DNA of 19,410 nucleotides from Bondarzewia mesenterica (Eukaryota; Basidiomycota; Agaricomycetes; Russulales; Bondarzewiaceae): assembly GCA_004802705.1 (NCBI GenBank), contig SGPL01000603.1, forward strand, positions 1 to 19,410. The letters are read 5' to 3'. Below are positions 8,421-16,596 of the stretch, one piece after another. Both the position numbers and the translations under genes were made by a program. The notes below the pieces were generated by a model. It ran no database searches and was not told the origin of the DNA. It saw nothing but the letters and a program-made list of their open reading frames with translations. Numbering within the stretch: position 1 is the first letter of the stretch; the number at the start of each line of letters is the position of its first letter.

Positions 8421-9712
8421 ACTGTACAATGCGAAGTCAAGCTTGCATACGGATTGTTTATTTGGAGATGTCAAGAAAAAAACTGGATCGTATATCGTTA
8501 GCTTGTATCCTAATTCGATGAGACGTCAGGAAAGGATGTGCGCGGCTAAGGAGGCGGGGAAGGAATCCTCAGCTAGCCCCCCGATTCTGAGGGCAATGGG
8601 GTCTAGAGTGGGGTGCCGACATGGCCAGCAGGTTCGTATTTCAATGCTACCAAGTTACGTGTGAGCAGCGTGTGAGCAAAGGAAGACTAATGAACCACTG
8701 AGAGTAATGGGATATATAGATTCGCTGGGACGTCGGGCGAACGAAAAGGAAAATCGTGTGCGGGTGCAGCGGATCCAAGATATGCCTGCTTGATATCCTC
8801 AGCAAGTCAAAAATGATCGGTTGTACAAATCAGTGAGTGAGGGTCCTGCAGGGAGACGGACTGACATCACCAGGACTACGATAAGTAGTCTCATATCCTA
8901 ATGCCACCAAGTTGCGCGATTGGAAAGGTTATGTAGCAGCTGATCGGCATGGAAGGCGAAGACTCGGAGCCAGAAAACAAGAGCAATAAGATATACTCAC
9001 TTACATATGGCAAACGGCTGTCCGTCGAGGGCACCCCCCAAAAAAGTCGAAATGACATGTGCATCATACAGCATACATGGGCGATGATTGAGATGATGCT
9101 GACACGGATCTTGGAAGATGGAAGCGGTGCAACGGCAGAGTGCCCTGATGTCTATGAAACACCACTGGCAGAACGATCGCCAGTTAGTCCGTGCGATGGG
9201 ATTTGTCGTGATGGCAGTATCAATGAGCGAGTACCTGTATGGAACTCGAAGGGAACTGGGAATGATATATGAACACGCAGTGTTTGATTCGTGATTTCTT
9301 GAATTCTGAGAACATGCACATCTCGTCACTGTCTTATGCGTCAAGGCAGCGCTTCAAAAAGGGGCCTGTGGTCGAATGACAAAGTATGCTGGTCGAATTC
9401 GATATCTTGGCATCCAGTGAGGAGGATTGGAGACGCTCACTGCAGAAGAACACAAATATTCAACGGTACTAGCAGTTGATGGATGTTGGCTTGGATTCCA
9501 TGGTGCCAGTGGTTACACCCTGAGTGATCCTGTTCAACATGAGCTATTTGTGTTAAATCGTGCCGAGGATTGGATTCTGGGGTTGTAAAGTAGACCATCG
9601 CCTGATTCTGAAAACGCCAGTGGATAGATCAAAAATTGTTGAGGATCGAACAGAGGCTGGGATTCAGGTCGTAAACAGACGCCAGAGAGACTCGCCGATT
9701 GGCTTGAGCACC
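8421..9712. other. Intergenic region, no supported gene
   Basis: Codon bias is lacking in all frames. One minus-strand segment (frame LGGALDGQPFAICK) ends at a GTGAGT donor near 8999, but no partner exon could be found. A TATATA motif near 8713 could serve a minus-strand transcript. Two stretches are alike: AATGCTACCAAGTTACG near 8643 and AATGCCACCAAGTTGCG near 8901. This may be decayed or very diverged sequence. Confidence 0.35.
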
Positions 9713-10170
9713 GGTGATTGAAGTGAGTCCAGACCGGGACAGACTGCCGGGTCCTTGGCTTCTCGTTATTCAGTTTGACAGGCAGGCGCTGACCAGAAAC
9801 ACAGGCGGCGTGGTTTCAAACCCTCCTGCACGGTCCTGTTCCGCATCTCGCTGGGAACTGTCTCTCTTTGTTTGTGCAGTCCTTTCTTCTCTTCCTCGAG
9901 GTACGCTCGTCTTCTTACTTATCTTTCTTTTGCTCTTCGTTGTCCTTTCTCTCATCTCTTCACTGACTATCGTCCCTTGCTCGTCGCCTCTCACAGACAC
10001 TGCCAGCAGTCACCTCATATTGAACGGGTTCCTTTTTCTTGTTCAACTTACGTTCATTTATTCATCACAGTCTTTACCCATCCGAATCAGCACAAGCACC
10101 AGACTATAGAGCATCAAAATCAAAAAATCCATCCGTCCCTTACGTCTCAGGGCATATCTGTACCTCCACC
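9713..10170 (+). promoter_or_regulatory. Pyrimidine-rich promoter and leader of the DUF7729-like gene
   Basis: From about 9860 to the ATG at 10171 the plus strand is dominated by C and T (TTTCTTCTCTTCC and similar blocks). CT-rich leaders are common before fungal start codons. I noticed no ATG in this leader, which makes 10171 the likely first start. A GTACGC near 9900 with CACAG later could mark a 5' UTR intron, but this is unproven. Confidence 0.5.
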
Positions 10171-11576
10171 ATGTTCACTCCCCCTGCTTCTCCTCTTCCT
10201 CCTTCCCACCCTACAGGATCCCTCGACACGCCCTCACTCATGTCTACGTCCACGTCCGCGCCTCCGACATCCCCACCTTCGTCTCCCTCACCAGTGCGTC
10301 CCCCGCACGCCCAGACAGCAGTTCTAGAGGCCCAACAAGACCCTCACCACTTACACAAGCAGCGTATCGCCCAACGTACCCGACTCACCATGATCCTTGT
10401 TCCTCTCATCCTTATCCTCATCACCGTCTCCACCCGCTACACCGCTCACCCAAAGGTGCTCGACTTGTTCTCTGACCCCTCCCTAGACTCCTACCCCCAC
10501 TGGTCTGATCTTACCGACTGGGATCCCCATCCCGCGCATCCGCGCAGACAGGATACATCGTCAATCTTCACCGTTGCGTCCTCCATCACGTTCCCCTCCT
10601 CCCTCTCTCTCAAACCCACCGCCACGGTCTCCTCAGCGTCAGGCACACAGAGTGCCTCGACGGGTTTACCCACCATCCCGACCGCCACTCCCGTCCTGCC
10701 AACGCCGTTCCCTCAACCGTTCGACTCGACGATGAACCAGCAGTACTCCACCGTCGGCTGTCTCCAATTTATCACCAACATGACCAACACCGACCCTTTC
10801 CGCCAATGTCGACCCTTCTCCCTACTCATGCGCACTTCCAGCGCGTTCATTCAGGTGCGTGTCTCCCTCCCCGTTCTCGGCGCATCGCGTATGCTTGCTT
10901 TGATCTTACCCTCCCTCCGTTCGAAGCAGGCACAGACGAATGCCACCGCGCTCAACATCGATATCTGGGGGACTTGCAACACGCCTATCGACGCCGACCA
11001 ATGCGCAGCCAACATGGCCTGGTTTGCTTCGGAGCTCACCACCCAATGCCAAAAAGACCTCTCAGATCAGAACAAGAACGTGATGCAAGCCCTCACCGGT
11101 AAGTCCTCCCTCCTTGTCCGGTCCCATCTTCCTTTCCCATTACAACGCCCCTCCCCATGCATCTGACCCTCCTTACCCATTCAGGCCTACAGACGTACAC
11201 CCTCCTCCGCCAAGCAGCGTGCCTCGCGGACCAAAGCACGTCTGCCTATTGTTACCTCGAAGCTGCGACTGCCTCCCAGCCATCCGACTTGTACTTCTAC
11301 AGCCTCCCCTGGGGCATCGCGCTCCCGAACGGCACCGCTTTCACGTGTTCCGCCTGCACTAAGAGCGTCATGGCCCTCTTTGCCACCCATACTTCTAATG
11401 TCACCGGCCTTTCAGAGACTTATGCGAACGCTGCGAGCATTGCGCAGAATGCGTGTGGGACTGGGTATGTCCAACTCTCGTCGTCTTCTGCATCGCGTAC
11501 AGCGCTAGGTTTTGTGCGGTGGTGGGTATGGTCAATCGGAGTTGGGATGATGGGCTTGTCCTTGGGCCTGTGGTGA
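10171..11576 (+). CDS. DUF7729-like Cys-rich membrane or cell-surface protein, 414 aa, three exons
   Basis: Exons are 10171..10854, 10930..11098 and 11185..11576. Introns are 75 and 86 nt, with in-phase GT..AG borders. Residues 1-70 are Pro/Ser-rich and probably cytosolic. A hydrophobic segment, about 73-88 (TMILVPLILILITVST), would act as signal anchor. A Ser/Thr/Pro-rich linker follows to about 185. The domain from about 195 to 380 holds ten cysteines (197, 213, 244, 253, 268, 297, 307, 339, 342, 375), likely paired as disulfides, and several N-glycosylation sequons (NMT, NAT, NGT, NVT). The C-terminus is Ser-rich and then strongly hydrophobic (FVRWWVWSIGVGMMGLSLGLW), as in GPI-attachment signals. 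The layout matches fungal proteins I associate with DUF7729, of unknown function. If translation began at Met74 (10390, with A at -3), the hydrophobic segment would be an ordinary signal peptide. Confidence 0.8.
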
Positions 11577-13413
11577 TCCTTCTCTCTGCTCTTCGTCTCT
11601 CCTCTCTTGCTCCCCCCCTCTCTTGCTCCCCCTCCCCTTTTGTTTTGTTGGTCAGGTGTGGTCATTTCAAGGTGCGTATCTAACTTTTTCTTTTTCAGCC
11701 TCTTGAAGTAAGCGCTAAAATCACACGTCCGGTCCCCCCCAGGTTTCCCTGGGTCCCTGCTCCGTCTTCCTACTCTCCTCTTATTTTCTTTTCTTCTCAG
11801 GAACCCATGTCGTTTGACTTCATATCGTTGCCTTCTACCCCTATCCTTTCTTTCTTTCGTGGAAACTTTCCTGTCATTTTCAAGAATTTTTTTTCCTCTG
11901 GGTTAGATCTCAACGCGGACCTCATATACCGATATTATCTTATTTTATATCATTGTCTTTTTTCTTTTCTTTTTAGCCCCTTCGGCAATCATATCTATCA
12001 ACACACACATGCTTATTTTTATCTTCGTACGGGGTGCTGTGTTGTCTACTTATTTACTCACTTACTTGTTTGCTTTGTGTTTGTGTTCTGTTCGGAAGCC
12101 TTCACGGTCACACTTTTTATTATCTTGTTGAATTTCTGAGGCCGATTTGGATAGGTTGGTTGGTTGGTTGGTTGGTTGGTATGTGCTCTGTTCTGTTTTT
12201 CTGTTTCCCCCTTTCATTATCGAATTGGGGTTACGATATTTCGTGTCTGATGGCACATCGTGCGTTGGGTTATTGCGACAATAAGTGGAGAGTTATACAG
12301 CCTACACGACTCGACGGCACCTAGGAAAGCACCCACCTTCCACCTTGAGCTTGCAGCCCTGAATCGGGTGGTACCTCTCAAACCTACGTGCTTCTTCTGA
12401 GTGAACATCACGATCGTCTCCGCGTCCCGTCTCGCCGACTGACCATAATTTTAAACGTTCAGGTGAGTCTAATGTATGAGAGGGCAAATTAAAGAGAGAT
12501 GGCTAGGTATGCCGTTCCTGAGGTCGTGGGATACGATGTGTTTTCCACATGAATACATTCGGAATTTTCTGTTCATCGAGGGAACCAGGTAACGGGGGTC
12601 CCGCGTCAGGGCGTGATGTCAGCTCTTGTGAACGGAGGCTCTTCCTTCGATCGTCGGTCGGCTGGGGGGAAGGTATTCCCTTTGACCATAGAGTGCTCAT
12701 CCGGTATCCTCTTCGGACGCCCAAAGTGCGAGAGTATCGAGGACAACTAAAATCGGGGGACCGAGCTCAGGTAGTGCTTTGCTGGCGGCGAACCTGAATG
12801 CAGTGTGGCGGTCGAAATGCGTGCGAGCGCACATACATACTAACTGGCATAGGATTGCCATACGGAATCGTTGAGCCCCGTGTATAACGGCGAGCACAGT
12901 GATGTACACATCGACATCGCTGGACGCAGTTATGGAATACACCCGTTGATTGAACGAGCTGTGTTGAAATCGCACTGGATCCGGATAGGCATTGCCCGGA
13001 GGACCGTTTCACATAACTTTAAGAGCAAGATGTGGTTAAATAGATAAATATGAACATGAATCATGACCAGTCGTGAGCAGAACAGGCGAGATTCGAAAGG
13101 GTCATAGCAAGAGTAGCAATTGAATGGTAGGAATAGAGGCGGATAAGCGGCAGGAACCAATATAATAGGACATCATAGCAAGTAGGGTGCGACAGTCTGA
13201 GAGCATGATAAGACGAAAACAGAAAGCGAGGGACAAACCTAAGGTACTACTAATTAAGACTAGAGGATCATGCGAGCCTTGTAAGTTTTTTGTCACGAGA
13301 TGGCTAGCACATACATAGCGCTGAAGACATATGACGAGCACGAGGATCGACGAGCACCGCGCAGATTCAGTCGGAGTAGCCAAGAGTCGTCTGCTGGTCT
13401 GTCTGTTCGATGC
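11577..13413. other. Long intergenic region between convergent genes
   Basis: The genes on both sides point inward, so both 3' UTRs lie here. From 11577 to about 12130 the plus strand is T-rich and pyrimidine-rich, with CT runs near 11580..11650. A GGTT repeat follows. From 12300 to 13290 I find only short, unbiased frames on both strands. No RNA gene or mobile element is visible. Confidence 0.5.
12154..12180. repeat. (GGTT) microsatellite, nearly seven units
   Basis: A perfect GGTT run of 27 bases. It is not the fungal telomere unit TTAGGG, so I read it as an ordinary microsatellite. Confidence 0.95.
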
Positions 13414-14325
13414 TCAGTGGTGATGCGTGCGCGAATGGGTGCCCGAGTTCGAAGCGTGGTCGGAGGGCCATTGGCCGTAGTGATGACTCTCACCGTGCCC
13501 GAGCGGGCGTCCATCGTACACGTGGCCTGACTGAGATTGACCGGGGTAGGCCTGTGGTTGACCAGGATAGACCTGAGGCTGACCAGGATAAGCCTGAGGC
13601 TGACCGGGATATGCCTGAGGTTGACCAGGATAAGCCTGAGGTTGACCAGGGTGAACCTGAGGGTGAACCTGAGGGTGGCCCGGGTGAACCTGAGATTGAC
13701 CCGGATAAGCCTGAGACTGTCCTTGGGGGTACACGGGATAGTGGCCTTGCTGATGGGGCGCCTGGGGCTGGTGGGGCTGACCGGGGTAGAAGGGCTGTTC
13801 GTGATGAGCAATGCTGCCGCGGCCTGGGGCGTGCGTGCGGTGGTCGCCATGGTGCAACCGCTCGTGCTCGGCCTGCTCCCTGTTGCCTGCACCGCGCGTC
13901 GGCATGTGGCGCCAGTAGTCATCGGCTTTTCCTGGCTGGAGACGCGAGCTGTCAGTATATGCGTCACGGAGAAAAGAAGAAACCGCGGACTAACGCGAAT
14001 GCCGTCTTCGGAGTGGTCTGCGATGGGCAAGGAAGAGAAATATAGGGTCAGCTTCGCGAAGACGGAAGAACAGGTGAGAGAGATGCTCACGGTCGACCCT
14101 GCACCGGAAGAGCTCCATGTATCCTTCGATCTGGTAGGAGCAATGCGAGCCCCTGCGAAAGAGGATTCCGGGCGACCAGGCGTATGCAGTGGGCGGACGA
14201 TTCGGGTCGCTAGCCCTGACCTCGGCCGGAGGTTTACGAATGTTGGAGTAGTCGATCAGGCGAGGGACGAAACCAGGAGGAAGCTCTCCGCTCGCGCTTG
14301 GGTTCGAGTGGCTTTGTGACTGCAT
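13414..14325 (-). CDS. Hypothetical protein with YPGQPQA heptad-repeat tail, 259 aa, three exons
   Basis: Exons in coding order are 14325..14091, 14017..13995 (only 23 nt) and 13935..13414, with in-phase GT..AG introns of 73 and 59 nt. A GTGAGC donor was preferred over an earlier GTGCAG because it gives the smoother join ([19 protein letters not shown], then [12 protein letters not shown]). Residues 1-100 form the conserved-looking part: [31 protein letters not shown] and a few Cys (HC, RC). From about 110 the chain is rich in His, Gln, Pro, Gly and Tyr. Residues about 155-220 are tandem heptads of the type YPGQPQA, with variants HPQV and YPGQSQ. The end is His-rich (THSRTHHH). No signal peptide or membrane segment is seen. 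Tyr/Pro/Gln repeats of this type suggest a disordered, self-associating tail, but the function is unknown. A run-on reading frame upstream of the ATG looks like 5' UTR. Confidence 0.72.
13534..13731. repeat. 21-bp coding minisatellite
   Basis: About nine tandem units of 21 bp, plus-strand type TGACCAGGATAAGCCTGAGGT, with a shortened variant near 13650..13680. Each unit encodes one YPGQPQA heptad on the minus strand. Because 21 is a multiple of three and the units lack stops in several frames, long spurious frames also arise on the plus strand. Confidence 0.88.
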
Positions 14326-15582
14326 GCTGACTTTGAATTGGTTCGAGTCGGTGTGGTGTTCGAAGGTTCGGTTTTTTTGCGTAAGGTCGTGAAGGGAACG
14401 TGTGTCGATGAGGAAGTAGCGCAAATGGGTTGAGTGTATTAGGTTCGATTTGATGATCCTTGATGAGCGACGAGTACCGGGAATTGACAGCGAATAGCCA
14501 AATGAAGCGAAAGTGAATGCGATTGCCTTGAACACTGCCCCGATGGGATGGGACGAGGCAGGGTTTATATGTACTCTTGGAGTGGGCCGGGGGAAAGGTG
14601 TGGGTGGACCAAGTAGCCAAGTGTCGCCCGTGTCGGGCCAACCTCCGGGCAGCACGATCGTGAAATCAACGGATTGGCCAAAAGCCGAAATTGTTGAGGT
14701 TAAAATCTATAAGAATTCAAGGGTGTGTGCATGTCAGGAGATGTCAGGGTTGTGGTCGGTTTCGTCGGTAAAAAGGGTGAACAGGATTGTGGGAACGCAC
14801 GAGGTCCCAATGCCATTGTTTGACGAAGCCACAACACGACGGTAGTGGTTAGGAGGACTAGAGCCTCGCGTAAACGGCAAGTTACAATAAGCTTTTCTCC
14901 AACGCCACACAAGCGTGCGAAGGTATACCATGAAACATCTCAGCAGTGGCAAGGGTTACAGAAGACGTACAGGTGTTCGACACAACATATCGAGAGCAGC
15001 ACCCCAGTTGTCAAGCAATATGCGAGTTTGTCCGGGAACTGCCATGGACATTGATGTTGCCGTGAAAGTGTAGGTTCAACTTTCAATGGGTCTGGCAGTC
15101 AGAATATTAGCCCCAGCAAATGCAGACCAATAAGCGGAAAAAAAATGCTACAAAGAGATGCTAAGATCAAAAGGAGATCTACATCTACACGATCGCCCAC
15201 GTCTGAATGGAAAGTGAGTAATTGGCACCTCATAACGTGTACTTGGCATGCTGTGCAAGCCTTGCCGGCGGCACGTATGTCGATAAATAGGTCACGACAA
15301 TAACGACCAGGCCAGTCCAATAAATGCGGCACCAACCAGCACCTACCTCGTGTATTAGGGTTCTTGCACCAGGGCTCCAGATTTTGGGCATACGGACCGT
15401 GCATTCGCGGCCCTGCAGCTATAATTGGTCAAAGTTGCTGCAGAAGTTCGTGCTACAGTGAACAGCAGACAAGCCGGAACCTACTCCGAGATTGCAGTCA
15501 GCTCCAAGGCGGTCAAAATGCAGTGCATAAGCACCAGAGACAGCCATCAATTCTAAGCGTCAGAGGCTGATAGAGGGAGAGC
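14326..15582. other. Intergenic region, no supported gene
   Basis: The left 300 bases should be the promoter and leader of the heptad-repeat gene. Farther right are isolated minus-strand splice-like segments, such as one between a GCTGCAG acceptor and a GTAGGT donor at about 15353..15410, and a plus-strand basic frame near 14845..15054 that needs a GTG start. None could be joined into a credible gene. Confidence 0.35.
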
Positions 15583-15741
15583 TCATTGCTGCTCATGATC
15601 GTCAATCGCAATCAAGTACTGATATACTTCCAGATGTCGCAACCAGTTGACTCTTGGGTAGACACAAGCCAGATCAACGTCGGTATCCCCTGATGCGCTG
15701 ATGGCTGCAAAGAAAGATAAGAACCTTTGAGTCAAAATCAT
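15583..15741 (-). CDS. Possible 52-aa peptide with a signal-like N-terminus
   Basis: ATG at 15741..15739 opens 52 codons ending in TGA at 15585..15583. The first residues (MILTQRFLSFFAAISASG) resemble a secretion signal, followed by DTDVDLACVYPRVNW and a short acidic end with one Cys. Alternatively, the CAG within the N-terminal part is a splice acceptor, and the rest is an exon of a larger minus-strand gene whose upstream part lies in 15841..16158. There is no strong codon bias and no homologue is recognised. Confidence 0.2.
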   Translation of the reverse strand: MILTQRFLSFFAAISASGDTDVDLACVYPRVNWLRHLEVYQYLIAIDDHEQQ

Positions 15742-15840
15742 GAATACTGAGGAGCAGCATTCCTCGTCGTCGCGGGGAAGAATTCGACCTAGAACGAACA
15801 GACACTGTCTGTCATCGGAATTTTCAGGAAGGAGAACGGG

Positions 15841-16158
15841 TCATGAGAAGACCCGACTCCAGCTAAAGATAGAAAAGAAAAACGTCACGAAGACTTGTGT
15901 AGGTGAATCAGCAGTATTTCCCACTGGAGCAAGACGGAGAGCGACTGGCTGCCGCAATGGGTCTAGTGACCACGGTTGGGGCTGTGAAGCTTGTGAACGG
16001 TTGCCGTACGCGAGAATCCAGTCCTCAAAAGAAAGATTGAAAACATAAAGCAGTTCGTCTGAGACTATCTCGCGACCTCGTTTCCAGTGAAACGCTGTGA
16101 ATGACATTGGAAAAAGTGGATGGGGTGGGCGCAAACGCGGAGTCAAGTGCGGAGGCAT
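15841..16158 (-). CDS. Possible ORF or exon, unknown, 105 codons
   Basis: The frame starts at ATG 16158..16156, with a second ATG 17 codons later. It contains the protein-like blocks FHWKRGREIVSDELLYVFNL and SFEDWILAYGNRSQ, then a Pro/Gln/Leu-rich part. Toward the end it becomes a hydrophobic Phe/Ser run (VFVTFFFSIFSW) that looks like translated intron, with CTTTAG as a possible acceptor, so the true exon may end near a GTGGGA donor at about 15925. It lies head to head with the PH-domain gene. No family is recognised. Confidence 0.22.
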   Translation of the reverse strand: MPPHLTPRLRPPHPLFPMSFTAFHWKRGREIVSDELLYVFNLSFEDWILAYGNRSQASQPQPWSLDPLRQPVALRLAPVGNTADSPTQVFVTFFFSIFSWSRVFS

Positions 16159-16596
16159 GATCGGGAGGGAGGGACTCGACTCGGTTCGGAGGCTATCCGA
16201 GTGGATGCCGGGAATGCCGACCGTATGCCCCGGCCATGGAGAGAACGACTGTGCATGACGGCATCGAGTCCTCGTCGTGAAACGCGTTATTACCTCACGT
16301 CTTTTTCACCCTATGCCATCGACGACCGCATATTCACGACCAACCGCTCGAATAGTTAACGCACAACATCATAATTTACGCAACGCAAACGACGACGCGG
16401 GACGACACCACCGCCCGCGGCCTCTCGTTGTTTCAGACTGAGCCAAGACTGAGCTTCTAGCGCGCCTTTTCGGCATTAAGCAGTCTAAATCCAAGCGTCC
16501 TTATCCTCGTCCGACCTCCAGTCACCTCCCGACTTCTTTGCTGCATCACATACATACCTTCTCTTCCTCTCAGCGACTCACGACGTCGTACTGTCC
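16159..16596. promoter_or_regulatory. Upstream region of the PH-domain gene
   Basis: About 440 bases before the ATG at 16597, pyrimidine-rich in the last 100 (CTTCTCTTCCTCTCAGC). No clear TATA element is seen. If the minus-strand frame ending at 16158 is real, this is a divergent promoter. Confidence 0.35.

Noticed and set aside
9714..10109. 131-codon frame with a hydrophobic middle
   Set aside because: Hydrophobicity comes from translating the CT-rich leader of the next gene.
12154..12180. GGTT run as a telomere remnant
   Set aside because: The unit does not match the TTAGGG fungal telomere repeat.
13410..14319. Two long plus-strand frames with repetitive text
   Set aside because: They are created by the 21-bp repeats read on the wrong strand; the minus-strand frame has the spliced N-terminal exons and sensible sequence.
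14340..14356. GGTTCGAGTC, like a tRNA T-loop
   Set aside because: No matching acceptor stem, anticodon arm or D-loop around it.
14326..14655. In-frame extension upstream of the ATG at 14325
   Set aside because: Composition is unlike the coding part and the ATG at 14325 has A at -3; read as leader.
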